Assembly (NCBI RefSeq): GCF_030463565.1
Contig: NC_134643.1
Span: 77,931,721-77,995,720 of the forward strand
Direction: 5' to 3'
Source: Pelecanus crispus
Lineage: Eukaryota > Chordata > Aves > Pelecaniformes > Pelecanidae
Length of the DNA: 64,000 nucleotides
This document shows, one piece after another, positions 1 to 15,100 of the stretch. The notes beneath the pieces are model-generated. The model did not search any database, was not told where the DNA came from, and worked only from the letters and a program-made list of their open reading frames with translations. Each line of letters begins with the position of its first letter. Position 1 is the first letter of the stretch. The position numbers were made by a program, and so were the translations under genes.

Positions 1-1010
1 TTACGAGTGTGCTAGTAAAAAAAGAACCTACTTATACATGAACTGATAGTTAAATTCCAAATGGTATTTAGTTGTCTGCAGGAGAGCTGTTTTGTACAAG
101 CCAGTCAATATGTGGATTACCCAGCCACAGAACCCCCTTACCATTGTTTGAAGCTGAACTCAACGATTGTCCGTCTTAAGTCTCCATGTGTCACAACTGA
201 GCACAGAGGAGAGGGTGACAGGCCACAGGTGTGGCCTGATCTCTCCTTTATTTCCCAGTGCAGAACTACCTCTCTGGCTGATTAGCTAGATCTGAACCAA
301 AATGTGGAGAAGGCAGGAGTAGCTTGCAGGCTGAAGTGTTCCACTTCTTCCCATAAAAACTGAGAAAAACCTTTTCTTTCAGGAAAAATCCCCCTTTTCC
401 AAATTAGCCAGGTAGAAATAGCAGACCTTAGTCCAATGGCATCAGGCCTCTTTTGTCTTGCTTTATATATTGGAAAAATGTTTATCATATATGTTTCTTA
501 AAATTTGTCTTAATTTTTTTTTTTTCAATGAATAGTTGCATAATGTGTTCCCAGCCCTTCCCTCTCGCTGGTGCCTTATAAGGGAGGTAACCAGAAGGCC
601 AGCCAAATATCAGCCTGACGATGAAAGAATTGTTCCACTTAAAATGTCACTAATTTTTAGCATGCTGAGTCCTGTATGAAGAGGAAAGCTTATATTAGTA
701 GCTCCACAGACAAAAGCGTTGTACTGCATCGTTTGAAGGCCGTTGTTTCTTGAAGTTAAAGATAACTGGATTCTTCTGTTTTGTGGTATTTAGTGTTTGG
801 CAGAGCAGGAAAGGGGAACAAATTCAATCACAAGGTAAGCATTTAATGGGAGTACCTGTTTTTACAAACTGTAGAAACTGAATATGGAGAATGAAGTCTG
901 TTTAACGATAATTGAAAGTATAATTTAACAAGCTCTAACATCTGGAACTATAAGGGAATTTTGTGTTCTGCATATGAGCTTCTCTGTGGGACACAAGGTA
1001 ATCATACAGC

Positions 1011-1040
1011 AATGAAAGACAATGAAAGACAATGAAAGAC
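1011..1040. repeat. Three perfect copies of a 10-bp unit
   Basis: The unit AATGAAAGAC occurs three times head to tail without a mismatch. A perfect inverted repeat starts two bases after the last copy. It is a short minisatellite-like array in intronic sequence, with no inferred function. Confidence 0.95.
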
Positions 1041-1041
1041 A

Positions 1042-1067
1042 TGGCTGTTACATGCTTGTAACAGCCA
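1042..1067. repeat. Perfect 10-bp inverted repeat with 6-nt loop
   Basis: TGGCTGTTAC at 1042-1051 is the exact reverse complement of GTAACAGCCA at 1058-1067, separated by ATGCTT. The stem is half G/C and would fold as a stable hairpin in RNA. There is no T-run after it and it lies in a probable intron, so it is not read as a terminator. It is too short for a microRNA precursor. Confidence 0.9.
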
Positions 1068-4000
1068 ACTGTTAAAGCACATTCCTGTTTAGTGGAGTAA
1101 TGGCTTTGGTTAACAGATATTTCTGTAGTGAGACTTACTTACCAAGTAAGGTCGTCTTGTGGTGCAGATTATAGTAGCGGTGTGTCTCAGAGAGCAGTTA
1201 AGTGCACTGCAGCGAATTCTGATTGTCAAGGTGAAAGAAAGGAATTTTATCACTTCTGGTGTCATTAACGTGCATCTTTGTCACTGGGTTTTGTTGGTTT
1301 TGTTTGTGCTTGGTTAGTCCACTGAAGTGGTAAAGAACTCTGGTTGGGCAGGTGAGTTGATATTCTCCGTGACTGGCATCATATTTCACTTTTGTAAATC
1401 AAAAGTTTTCTTGTGTCTAAAGAAAATTTCTCTTACTAAGCTAAGCTGCCTGCTTACAGTTTAAAATGATTTTTTTCCTTCTCTTCATGAAATTAGTTAC
1501 AGCATGAATCTTGCTTTCTGCAAATGCTGTAGGAAAGGAAATATTCACATTCAAGCTTATGGGGAAAGGGGAACAAACAAAACAACCCTGATTATATTGT
1601 AAATACAATTTCTAGGAAAGTCTTATTGTTTAGTCCTTCCCCCATTTTAACAGGCATAGTTCGCGTCTTACGAAGTAATGACTAAGGGCAGAGAAGCAAG
1701 GTTTATTAAGACAGGAGTTCTCCATGAATTCAGCTCTTGAATCTCTTGTGAGCAAAGTATATAGATGACTATTTTATACTGAAGTGTATTAAGTGTATCT
1801 CTTATGGTTAATTATTGTATGGAGACTCTTTCCCTACTCTGTCCTGTTTATCTTCTTGGGGAGTTTCATTTAACAGAGGAGAGTTCATATAAAGTATGTA
1901 TTATGTGAGCATCTTAGCCCACTTGTACTCTGGATATGGTGACCTCGCTACTCAGTTGCATAAGTAGCAATTAGAAACTTTTCTGTGGCTTGGTTCCCCC
2001 CGGCCCCTTTATTTAAAAAACATTTATGTTAAGAACACCTGGAATAATCTCCTGTAAATTGCTTATGCTTTGAATTGTTCCAACTAGAAATTGAGTGAAC
2101 TTGAAGCCAGGCAAAATGACACTAAGATGAATAAAAATCTATAGAGCAGAGACTGTTCTGAAGTATTTGAAAAGCCCAAAGTGCAGAACACAGATGTTAC
2201 ATCAAACATTTAGTGATGAGAGGGTAGGGAGATCCTTGTAGGGGGAAATAAAAACACGTGTGTGTAGTATAAAACATGAAGATAACTGACCTTTAGTATC
2301 TGCTTAGAGATATGTGTCAAACTGAAGTCAAATGTAATGTGTATCCCCTGATAGTCTTCAGCTGAATCTGTGTTACAGCTGTCTCTGAGGTTGAGTTATA
2401 CAAGCCATGGAGTGGTTAGACAGCAACAGAAGCTGAGGCTGTGGTTCTCAAGTTCAGTGAACCACAGACTACTGTTAAGCCACAACGCACTCCCAGGCCA
2501 TCATGCACCCTGTCCCATCGACCAGCCGCATGCTGCTGAGTGTCTGTGGACCACAGGTTCGGAATCACTAAGGTATGATGAGCTGTATTAGGAATGGTAT
2601 TAGGAACAATCATCTTCAGAAATAGTTTCAGGTAAGAAAATGAATTGCAGGTAATTTATTACACAGTTTTGAGAAGGACAGCTTTTAGATAAAGGGATAT
2701 AAAAATCTGGAAAAACAAAACCAGTTATTTTGGTTTGGAAGATGAAAGGAGTAGAGAAGGGGATTCCTTCCTCCCCCTGTTAAATCTTTTTCCTCTCTTT
2801 TCAATCCCTATCTTTCTTTCAGGAGCCAGTGATAAAGGGAAAAGAACAAAGTGGAATGCTTTAGATTTTCAAGCTTTCCTGGCAAACCTTCAAAGAAACT
2901 GGAGAATTTTTTTAGCTTGCTTCTTATGTTGCAGCATGCACCACTTCTTGACCAGCTCCAGTTCTCAGTAATTAGCAGTGTTTACAGGCAACATTCATCC
3001 ATTCCTTCAACAGGAAGGAACACACTGAAGTCACTGTGAGCCCCAGGTGCACATGGAAATGCAAAGTTGTCTCCAAAGATTTGAGGCCACACAGCTAAGG
3101 TAGTATTACAGCAGAACAAATGTGTGGGATGAAAACTTGGATTTCAGCGGTGCTGGCATCATGGTTAATATATGGAAGGATGGAGCTGTCCAGGTGAGGA
3201 TTATAATAGGTTTAGGAGCTAATCAGTTTGAGCACGTAAATCTTGGCATTTCCAGAGGGTTGGTTACACCTGGGATGTAATTTAGATGCAAGTGAACTTG
3301 TATAAAAGTTTCTTATGACAGGAATGGTGATGTGACCTCTTGTCTTCCAAGACTTACTGCTCTGGGCTTTGTCACAATGAGGAGTGTGAAATGAATGCCA
3401 TACTGATACAATCAATTTCACTGACGATGCTGTGAATCTCAGACCATGGATGTGTTAGTGGGCTAACCAATATGTGGATATCCAAGCTGACTTAATGTAT
3501 TGCAGGTCTAATCCCAACTCCTTCTGTCAGTATCAGTGGTGCTGATATTACTGTAGGGTGACCTAAAGGAACTTTCCACTTGTTTTTTCAGGAGGCATCT
3601 GAGTACAACCTGCCAAGTTCCCTGCTATCACAGTGCTACTTGCTCTAAGTTAATACCGAAAGCATTGTCACTGACAGCTATGGTTCACTCAGAACTACAA
3701 GGTCTTAGGCTCGCACTTGGATGTCTTTAAGCCTCTTTTAATCCCAGAGGGCACCTGACTCATGTCAACTGTTTGCTTTTGCTCACAGACATGTAAGACA
3801 ATTGTGTAGTGGCAAATGAAAAAGGAAGAACAAATCCCTTTCAGTGTTCAGGAAAAATAGATGAACATGATATCACCCAAAACAGAGATAAGAAAATTTC
3901 ATATGTCTGAATATACCCTGACCTACGCCACTGATGTCAGCTGCTGCTCACAGCTTGTGCTGCAGCCTGGCTGCTTGCAGAATAACTTTGCTGAACACCT

Positions 4001-7000
4001 TTGCTGGAAACTAGCAAAGTTTTGGAGCCTGCCAAAAATGCTGCTGCCTTCGCCTTCACTCGTCAGTAAGATGCAAAACTCTGGCCATGGTGAGGGTACA
4101 AGGAAGAAATATGCTTGCCCATTATCTGTTTAAATAAGCAAAATAACATTCTGCTTGGTAAAATAATCTTTACAAAAGCAACGTTTAGAAAAAAAAAACC
4201 TATTAATAGATGCACAGCCATTTTTTTCATGCGTACTTTAGATCACTGCATTTGAAAGATTTGAAAGAATAGTGGAACATCAAAAATGAAAAAGGAAGTA
4301 ACTATGATGTAATTAAAGGAAAATTGTTATATTCTAATAAAAATAAGTAATTTTAGCTAATATTTCCCTCTGCCCTTTTTATTAAACAAGCAGTCATATT
4401 TAGAAAGCAAATTTCAGTTTTTGTTTACAGTCCAATCTCAGTTTCAGATTTTCACCCTCAGGCATGGGATGAGCCTCTGCTTAGGGAGCAAAGGCTGCAA
4501 GAGAAGAATTATGATGACAATTTTGGTTATGCTGTTTCTTGTTTTTTAAAAAAACCCTGAAACCTGTTAGTGTTGTTTGTATTGTTTTCCCTGTAGAAGT
4601 TCACTTTTGAAACTAGTCTTGATGGTATCTTTCTTATTCCTATTTGACTGTAATTTTCTCAGTCTGAGAAACACAGTGTAAATGTATTTTCTTGGTTCTT
4701 TTGCCTAAGTGCTCTGAAGCAGCCATAACATCTCTAAAGAACGCTGCCATACAGACTTAAGAGGATAAAGGCTTGTGCATTCTTACTTAGGACATTAGAG
4801 AGCAATAGTGAATCTGCATCAGCCTGTGTGCGGTTGAAGAATGCAGTTGCGTGATGAGATTTTCTTCTGTCATTGTGGAATCTAATTGCTTTCCCTCCCT
4901 CTCTTGCCTGCCAAAGATGTTCGTTAAGTAAGGTCCACCCACCCCCTTTCCCTGAATCGTAAAGTAAATCCTCTCCAGATACTGCAAACTAATAAACCAC
5001 AGTAAGAGCAGTGCAGATTGAGCTCCATATTTGTCTTGGATGGAAGGCCAGACTTCTGTCTGGAACGTCTGAATCGGTGCTTTGGGTGCAGCTTCCTTCT
5101 GTTCAAGGGTGGTGATCATCTTGTCGACAGAACATCTGATTTACAAAATGAAGTAACTTACAGAAGTAGGCTCCCATCGTATATGTACATCTACGGAGGA
5201 AAATAGGGGCTTTTGTGTTTGTGGTATAACGAGCACTGCATCTGCTTATGCTTTTTCCTCCTGTTTTCTCTTCCTTGGCTAGATCAGGAATGTAGTTTGT
5301 GCTTGACCAAGAGTGTAGGATTTTTAACGGAAATAAAATTTGGCTAACCCTACTTTTTACAAGGAAACTGCACGGAATACATTCTAATGGCTTTCCAGAT
5401 TAATGGGATCTAAATTAATATTTGCCAATGACTAATGTATGAATAAAATAAACACTTAAGAATTTCTTTGTAGTTCTTGGCTTCCTTTGATACCTCGGTC
5501 AATGCTGCTTCTAAGCAAGAAGCCTCTTTTGTTGATACAAAGCTAAATCTACTACCCATATTGAATTTGGTGGTATAATTCTCATCAACATTGAGGGAGA
5601 AGGGACTGACAAAGGATAATCCAGCCTCTGTTGTGGATACGTAGGACATGTTTTGAAGTGATAGCCAGAGAGAGAATATATGAATGTACTAAGATCTTTT
5701 TATAAGTGCTTTTTCAGTATTGAAAGATCTGGTGCTCTTTGAGGTACTGACCACATTTGACCCTGTGTACTTCATAGGCATCATTCAATCAGCTTAGCAG
5801 CTGTTTGCAAAGCACCAAAATTCAGAAGGCCTTCAACTTCTTTGAATGAAACACATTCTTTTCTCTCAACTCGGCATCTCTGAATGTACAGAGCAGCACC
5901 AATCCCCTAATATTAAGTGTGTTTATAGTCAGTTACCTTGTGCAATCCGAATGCAGTGAAGTTCAAATTAATATAATTGACTGATTTTTCAAAACTATTG
6001 CTCTGAATTGTATTTGTGACGGGCATGGCTTTGCTTTCTAGCAAAGTTAATTCACAGGGATCTATATGACACTTTCTGTGGGTGTGGAGAAATTATGAGA
6101 AATTATTATGAGAAATGAAGATTGGTGTTCATGATCAAAGATTGTGATCCCATATTACCTGTGTCCTCTTAAAATTACTCCATATTCTTAAAGCAGAGTT
6201 TGAAATATTGTTACTTTTTCTTAGTTTTCTAAGTTTGTATTACATGCTTCATGTCCCTTTACTGGCAAGAGACAAGGCAAATATTCCTAATGATGTGAGT
6301 CCTTGGAATTGAGCGGTTTTTTCAAGGTGAGCCTATGTTTGTATGCTAAATTTTCTTAAAGAAAAATACTTGGGAGCTCTTAAACTTTTGTTGGCTCCAG
6401 AAAGCAGAAATGCAGTTAGCAGGTGGGATGGGAATATTCCTGTTGGCTGCTCTCCTTTTGCATTGCTCTGGCATGTTGAAAGTCAGCAGATCTTGGCTTT
6501 TCCTACTGAGAAAATGTGGGGTTACATATATTACTTAAAGAAATACTGAGATTAGTTCATATTTTGTAAAAACACACTGGGATACTTTCACCAAAGATGC
6601 TAGGTAAAAGCAATTCGTGTTTTGAAGGAACATGCTATTTTGAGGGAGGATAATTCATGTTCCCTACCTTATTCAGTCCTTGGCCTTTAGAATGGTATCA
6701 ACAAAGGAAGTGACTCTTACAGATGCTTTTGTGATGTGGTTCCTAATTTATTGAGAGCTGGACTGAGATCCATTGACTCATTTCACGTAAGCCATCAAAG
6801 AGCTATTTCCAGTTATTGCCTGGACCAGGTCTTGGAGCTGAAAGATGCCATCTCTGACTGCCAGCCATGCTTCGCAAAGAAACATAACAAACTTTCATTA
6901 CAAATATTTCAACATTATAATTCAGCCTTTGAAGTTTTGGCACTTACTTGGCAAAGGATGCCTCCAAAGAGGTATTTTTAGCAAACACTATGTAGAGAGC

Positions 7001-10000
7001 TTCAAATCTTCATCTTTTTTTCTTTATGTGGAGAATATTTTTACTGTCTGTGAGGTGCCCAGAGTTAAAGGATGTAAAAATGACAAGATGCTCAAACCAC
7101 AGTTGGATTCAAATTGTTTTAAGTTTGGTGGGAGCTGGGTCTATCCACATTATAGACGGTTGCCCGGTCCTCCTCTACAGGAGAGTCCAGCGCTCTGTGG
7201 TGCAGATGGGGTGAGGGGAGGGATGCCACCTATTTTATTTGCTTCATTTGGCCCCTGGAACATATTTTAACTGTAAGTCACATCCAATAGTAAGACTACT
7301 GTTTGATGAGGCTGGGTTTCTAAAAGTGCTTGAGAAACCTGTTATAGACATGGCTAACAGTTACAGACTTTTGAGATGATCAGGAGAAGCAAACTGCTAA
7401 ATCCAAAGATTAATTCCAGGTACCTTCATCGCAATGAGCGTTGGCATTGTATCAGCAACCAGGAAGGATTCATCTACCTACCCTTGGGTGCTTAAAAGTT
7501 GCACATCGAAGCCAGTTAGTCATCTTAAGTGTCCTCTGTAGTCAGTGGAGATGAAAAAGCACTAGGAGGAGATGTTTGCTGCTACCTTCTGTGAGGGTGA
7601 CTGTTGTAGGATACAGCTACTACAGCTGGTAGAACAGAGGTTAACACGTTTTTCAGGAGAAAAAGATGCGTACAAGTAAAGGCCCCGGTGGACTTCTAGT
7701 TGGGCAGCCTTGAATGCGTGTATACGCTCCGATACTGCTGCGTGACTTCTGAGTAGTTTCGTATCGCAGTTGAAATTTCAACAATAATAAAATCCTCTGG
7801 CTTCACCTTAGTAAAATAACCCTGCAGGTGCATGCAAAAACTTGTGAATTCACAGACTCCTTTTGTTTTGCCAACAGTGTAGTCGGAATCCATTTGTTTT
7901 TCTCTAGAAGAGTGTGAGGAATGTGCTTCCTCAATAGCAGCTGCAAAAGCCCTAGAGCCTGGTGTAAACACCAGTGTAAGTAGGCAGAGCTCCTCTGCAG
8001 TTGCACCTCTGAAAAAACCCCGGGCTCAGGTCAACTGAGCTTTTTTCTGTTTCCTGCTACAATTCTAGTTTTTCCCGTAGTTCATTGTGCCATTTAGTGT
8101 TAAAAACAGGATTCCATAAAACATTTTTATGTTCCTTAAGTGCACACATTTTATTTTTCAAATGTGTATCTGTATGAAGGCTTGCCAGAGGAACAGTGTG
8201 CCTTTCCCCAGTGCTGACCTGATCTGACTGTAATACTAAACTCAAGGTAGGAGTCGGGACTAATGCAGCAATTACATGTCTCGGCTCTTCCTTCAGGTTT
8301 CTGGCAGCTTCTACAGATTACACTTTGTGCTTCAGATGCTGGTATGGTGCTGCATAGTTGACTCTTTTTTTAAAATTATTTTTGTTTTGGCAGCTCCAAT
8401 TAATTTTGTTCTTTCCCCATTTCTAAAATCAGATTGAAATTGTCGTATTTTGAGAACTGTATGTGGAGAGTGCTGTGTAAGCCTATATGTTGTGTTGGAT
8501 ACGTTTCTACTAATAAATGGGTGGAGATGGAAGGGGTCTGTTCCCCAGGCCACTGTAAACACTTGTTACAAGGCAGGGTTCTCTGGTCAAGTTCTTCCCT
8601 CTCATACACCTTTGAAGTCCTCTCAGGATTGGGCCTAGGTTTGTTTACTTCATAGTCAGCTGTGATACAATTGCTGACTAGCTTTACTAAGACGATGTGC
8701 TTTATGTTTCAGTTTTGCAAAGCACCTTGAGATCTGAGTGGAAAGTACTTTAAAAGGGCAAAACATAATTTGCTTGAAAGCTGGGAGGTGGGTACATCAC
8801 ATAAGGAAGCAGAATAAAGCTGGAAGCTCCGGTTCATTGGAAGATGAAGATGCTTTCTGGCATTATTAACATGAGGAATAACCCAAAGGAGAGGAAAGCA
8901 GCTTGAGGCTGGGTAACAACCCCAAGAGACCTTTGCAGCTTTGGGCATGATGGGAAGGGGGAGGGCACACCTTCCCTCCTGGAGGCTACTAGCACAGCAG
9001 CTTCCCTGTGCTTTCAGGATTTGCTGAAATTGCGATAATTTATGTTATAACTGATTTATTTTGCAAGATTTTACTCAAGGGGATGCACAAAAAAAGTAGA
9101 CTAGCCTCCAGATCTTGCTTCTATCCTTGTGTTATCATCTTAGACCTGGGGAGAGTAATGAAATTTTTATTATGCAGCTAGGCTAGGGAGGTAGGTAGGG
9201 CTCAATATCAACTAGGGCATGATCTGTGGAGTAAAAAGTGCTAGTTTTTGCACAGACCTTTTCTGACTGCCAGGGGTACTTCTAAAATAAGGGATTACAC
9301 TTGGTTTTCTTTTTGTAAATGAGTGCAAGTTGAATGTATTTTAAGACTTAATTGAAGCAATAATTAATCTTCTGAGGAATCACAAATGTAAATGTTTTTG
9401 ATTCTGTACTAATACTACATTATTAGACTCCTCTTTATTTCTTTTAGTGCTCTCTGTATTTTCAGAAGTGAAAAGAATATAGCAGAGCAGCTGCTTCCTA
9501 GTGATTCGTGAAATGGAGAAGTATTCTCTCTTCCCCTGTATTATATCACTGTGACAAACTACATTCCAGATATTATGTGTGACTTTACTGGGAAACTGGT
9601 AAGACTTTCCAAATGTTGACCATTTATCAGTACTTTAACAGACAGCTGATTAATGTTATTTGCATATGAGCAACAGAATGTGTAAACATTGACTGGGGAG
9701 TCATTCAAATGAATGCTTTCGGCTGGATTCGCAATAGCAACATTTCACCAAGGCTGAGTGTAGCTTAATTTGGAAACGTTATCACCAAACTTGGCCACTT
9801 ACAGTGTATTAATATTTAATTGTCCTTTCTATCACCTTTTCCCATATATTTTCCTCTTATTCCTGAAATCAGAATGAGACTTCAACCATGTCCTTGGAAC
9901 AGTGAAAAATATCTCAGTTGCTTATCTTGCCACACACCCTTCCAAATCCACAATATGCAGATTAATGCCGCTTCTGCAGTCAACTGTAGTAGTTAACTGG

Positions 10001-11958
10001 TGGTCCAGTCTGATCGATGGGCAGGTCAGAGAAGTGCAATGACAAAGAAGCAGCCACATGCCTCATAAGTTTTGGGGCCAGGTTAAATAATGAATTTCCA
10101 GAGTGAGTTAATAAGTAATTTTTTAATAGTTCTTTAGCATCTTTTCTCTAAAGAGCCCAGGTTCTTTGTGTGTATGAACTCATTAAGCCTCCTAACATGA
10201 CCTGCTAGGTACAGGAATATGTTTGTTTTCATGTAGGGTAACTGAGGCACACCCTAAGCGCATTTCTTTTTTTTTTTTTTTCTTTTTTAAAATAGAATCC
10301 AGATCATCTGTTACTTAATGCAATTTCCTGTGTTGTAGCCACAAGAGCATCCTTCATCTGTACATACATCATCTGCAATTAGAAAAAGAAAACTCAAAAT
10401 ATTCATGACCTCAATGCTTGCATCATTGGCAAATACCAGGAATTTAATGTTTGCAGAAAGATTTGTCTACCTCAGGTCACCATTAGAGGCTGTGTTAGGC
10501 ATATCTTCACTGGTAGCTCTTCTGGTAGAGTTGTTGAGTAGAATGAGAGGAGACACATTAAGGAATAAGTGAGAAATTAGAGTGGGCCTTAAGGTTCCTA
10601 ATGTGTTACTGTAGACAAGGTACTAGGCTTTGCTCTAAGTCTTTGCTCTCGGCGTTCTTTGCATGAGCATAAAACTATTCAAATTCAAGCACAAATTATG
10701 TCTGTGTCTGCCGCGTAGTGTGGACTTCTGTTCCATGTCAGTACTGCCGTTTGAGCTTGCTTGTCTGTGTTGGGCTTTGTTCAACATACAGGAGCCAAGC
10801 AGCACTCCAGGAGGAGCACCCGGTACAGCTTCTGAAGCAAGCAGAAGCAGCACATAGTACAAACCCTTCCTGGTCCTTATGGATGACCCTAGCTATAGTT
10901 ACAAAGAGTGCAGCATATGATACACCATTTAGGGTATAGGTGTTCAGCTGTTCATCATGATCAGCCTCACCGTGACCATTTTCATCAATATCAAATGAAT
11001 TGTGTTCCCTAGTGTTGCAGCTTAGGGTAAAGAGGATGTGAGAAAGTAGTCATAGCCTGTCTTTTGAGAGCTTTGCAAAGCTGTCCTCTTTATCAGCCCG
11101 TTTCCAAAGGGAACCAGCAAAAGTTGGTGCAAGAAGAATGTGACTCATTGGTGAGAGCATTTCTTTAACGGTTGTCATGGTTAGGCTCTGGGTTTTATGT
11201 TGTACCCTATCTGAATTGCTGGCCACTGTGAAAAGGGACAGACCTGTCATCCCATTGCCACAAGTGTATCCAAACCATACTTAGATGTAGTCCAAATCTG
11301 GGTGCCTGCAAAAGGGACAGTGCTGTTCTCCCCCTTGTCCTCTATGTTTATCCATGTTTCATTACTCTTCTTTCACGGAATTTAGCAGTTGTGTAGTTGG
11401 AGGGTGGGACAAACCAACTTGCTGATTTTATGGAAGAATGGTCTCCTTTTTACAGGGGGATGGGAGTGGTTGGTAGCTTAGGTTTGCTGGGCTGCTGAGC
11501 TCACCTAATTTGCCTGTGGCTGCATTATTGGGAAAACTGTAGGAGTGTGTGGCCAGGGCTGGAGGGATCAGCAAATTGAGAGGGAGGGACCTCTCTAAGA
11601 AGCAATTCATAGACCTGCATTGACACTCCTTGAAACAGAACTTGGCAGCAATGTCTATCCTTTCTGTGTAAGGGCCTTGTGCATGGGGCCCATCCCCATA
11701 AGGAAACATTAATGTTAAATAATATTTCAGAAGTGGAAATGATCTCATTCTTCCTACGGCTTATTTGGTTTTTTCTCTGGTTACTATTTATGGGAAATAG
11801 CTGGTTGTATCCAACTTGTCAAGCAATTCAGCTGCCTGAAAGACTTCTTTATCTGCCACTCCACCAGTCTCCATCTTTAGACATTGTTTGCACTAAACTG
11901 GTATTTCCGTTCAAATTTCCTGCAGGTAACTCTACTTGTCTTTGTCTCTGCTTGACGA

Positions 11959-12101
11959 ATAAAGAAATGGAGGCACAATGACATTAGGCACCTTATAGAG
12001 CAATAGAGATATACACCTTGAAAAGGAACATAAAGAAATGGAGGCACAATGACATTAGGCACCTTATAGAGCAATAGAGATATACACCTTGAAAAGGAAC
12101 A
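11959..12101. repeat. 71-bp perfect tandem duplication
   Basis: Copy 1 (11959-12029) and copy 2 (12030-12100) are identical, and the match runs one base further. No mismatch is visible over the whole unit, which implies a recent event or an assembly artefact. The unit has no recognisable motif and lies in probable STK38L intron 1. Confidence 0.95.
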
Positions 12102-15100
12102 GTGAGAGCCATTCTGCAGGAACACAAATGTTGCTTTTCATTCTACTTTCCTGTAAAGCCCATACCTTTGCATGATGAGCTGACCTGTGTTCCAAGACGA
12201 GTCCTTCTTACTGATGTGTCTTGCTCCTTTTCTCGGTCGAGAGTGTGCTTAGCCCTCAGGACATGCTGCAAGGCTGTTCTGAAGGCTTTCTTGATGGGAA
12301 AGGCTTGCTCCTAGAGAGGTTGTCGTCTTGTTCTCTTACTCTTGCCAAAATCAAGTTAACCTTGAAAGTGTATGAAACTGGCCTCCCTAAGATTTATTTT
12401 TTTTCAATCTGGAAATTTGCGCTTTCTTGCATGTTTAACTGTAGCATAGGAGCTACATGCAGCCTGAGTATCTTTTAGAAACTTCAGCAGATATCCTCTG
12501 TTCCTTTTCTCTCTTTCTCTTGCAGCTGGATATAGCCAGAACTTTTGTCCACACCCTGCTTTTGCCACTCTTGTTTAACTGGGAAACCAGATAATCAAAC
12601 CAAACCTCTGAGATTAATTTAGAGGAAAACACCACCCATTTTGAGTGAGCTTTCCCAGGCCAAGACTGGAGAATGACCTTCCACAGGGAACTAATGCCCA
12701 TCACAAACCTCATCATCTTTCACCTAACTGCAAATCATTTATTTCCTTTTCCTTTTTGCCTTTCTCTTATCTTCCTAGAAGGTTGGATATGTGATTGTGT
12801 AGGAGGGATCATGTGTATATACATATATCCATAACAAAGCACTCCTCTGGTCACTCTTTAGCCCTAGAGGGGATGAGCAGTTGGGACAGTAAGCAACAGG
12901 CTGCAGGAAGGCTCAGATTTCATGAAGGCGAGGCTCTGTGAGTTTGCCACTGAAAGAGCTACTTTTGTCTATACCTAAACCTCTAAATCTCAGAAGGGTA
13001 AGCACCAGCTACCCACTTGCAGTGTATTTTTATTCTCAGCAACATAAATGTTGAAATGCAAAAACACAGTTGTATTGACTGTTCTCCCCTAAAACAGTCT
13101 GATAGTGAGGCAGAATGGTAATGTTTTCTCTTTTCAGCTGTCCTTGTTATCACTGTAGGGATCAGATGTTGCCATCATGGTTCCTTCATGAAATATTTCT
13201 TTCTCCACCTTTGGTACCAATGGCCAGAGCTCCTGATGGTTTGGTGGTAAGAGTATGGTACAGCTCCATCCCCACTGTTCCAAATCTGCTTCCCAGCTTC
13301 AGGCACTAGGAAGGTGGTACCATGTATTGCTCTCTTGCATCAAGAGACCACACACATCTTTTCATCTTTGTGTATCCTGGGCCTCATAAACATAGTCTGC
13401 TTTATGTGCTAACAGCTGTCTCCTTCTCCAAAACTCATAGTTAAAGAAATGAACTGTTGTAGTGGGATTTGAATGGGCAAACATCTGCTCTCCAGTATTG
13501 GATATACTAACAAGATGCATTACCTGCATTTGCAGCTTTTTAAGCCCAGAGGGATCTGTTGTGCTCATTAGCCCTGGCTACAGGCATTGCACAGGCTATA
13601 GTTGGTCATTGATGTTCCGCATCTCATTTAGCGGTCATCTCCTTTGCTGGCACAGACTTATCATGTGTAATTACTATAATTTGATTGCTGTGATCTAAAA
13701 AGAGCCTTGCAAGAGTCAGGGATTTGAACATACACCAGTAAAAAGAAAAACAAACTTAGTGCCCTCTTGTCCTCCAGCATTCTCCAATGCAGAAGTCCCT
13801 TCTAGTTCCCAAAGGTGAAGGCCCCCTCTGCTTCTGCATCCCTAGGCTCCTTAGAAAATAGAAAGGCTTTACAGCATCCCTTAAAATTCAAGAGTAGAGT
13901 TTCTTGGATCAAAGCTGAAAATGTATTACGATTTCAAGGAAACTTGATGCAGGTGCCATGTCAGAAGCTCCTCCTCTTATTCTTTACTTCTGTGCTAAGT
14001 TGTATCTCTTGGCCGTGAAAGAGCCAGATGTAGAGAAAACCACTGTAGCTGAATTTTACTTTTAGACAGTTGTACATGTTTTGGAGTGGGACATATCTTT
14101 CATTTGACCTGGGTTTAATTTTATCCAGAAAATCAATAACTGAGGAGGAAGCAGATTTTTGGTCATTGACCTTGCTCTGTTCGTAATTATTTCATGATCC
14201 AAAACATGGCAGCAAAATATTTAGCATGAGGTCTTCTATGCCAGTTAATTTAGCAGATCTTAAAACAATGTTTTGTTGAATATGCCTGAATGCAAGTGCC
14301 TGCTAAAAGCTGAGAAAACGCTTAAGTGCACAGGAATGCAATTACTTCAGTAGATAGAAGAGCTTCCTGGTTTTAGACACTTCTAAGAGAACAAAGATTT
14401 GCAGCACTGTGAAACTTGGGGAGAGCCAGGAGAAGAAAGGATACAAGTAAGCTAAAGCAAGCTATGAAATGCCATTTCACTGCACAGCATTGTTAGCTTT
14501 TCAGCAAGCTACTGATTTATCTTGTTGCCAGTAAATTAAAATGCATCAATTCAGATGCCGTGGTAAACCCTGGAAGAGAGGGATGGCTGCATGGGACTGC
14601 AAGTCTTTATCCCTCATCTTTTCTTGTGCTTGCCCAGGGTGTTCTCCTGAGCTGACCTCCCATTTGGAACACTCCTTGGAAGACAGAGCCGTGTGTGGAT
14701 ATACCAGCACCTCTATTCGTTTCCTGTTCCTACCTGTAGCCCTCCGTCCTTGCTGATTGAGCAGAAGTACCACCTCTCTATTTTTTCCTCTCTCTCTACA
14801 TGAGGTTAATGGGGTGTGTAGGGGAGTCCTATCTTGCAGCCATACACACATGCACAGTAAAGCAATTTGAGTGGGTACTGCTAAAACCCAAATGATTGGA
14901 TTGTCTTAAAAAGCCCTTCTGTAAAGAAAATGAAGTGAGTTATTTGAAAGGACTGAGCTCATAAAGATTTTGGTATGTCATTGCGAGTCATTCAACGCTG
15001 AGTGAGTGGTCTAAGTACAGGATGTCTCAAAATGTGCTCTTAACTTCAGGACAGAGCTATTGATAGTAGAGCATAAAGAATATAATTGTATCGCCAAAGG

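Noticed and set aside
6845-7270. 141-codon + strand ORF
   Set aside because: No family resemblance, no splice or Kozak support, and AT-rich intronic composition; length is within chance for a 64-kb window.
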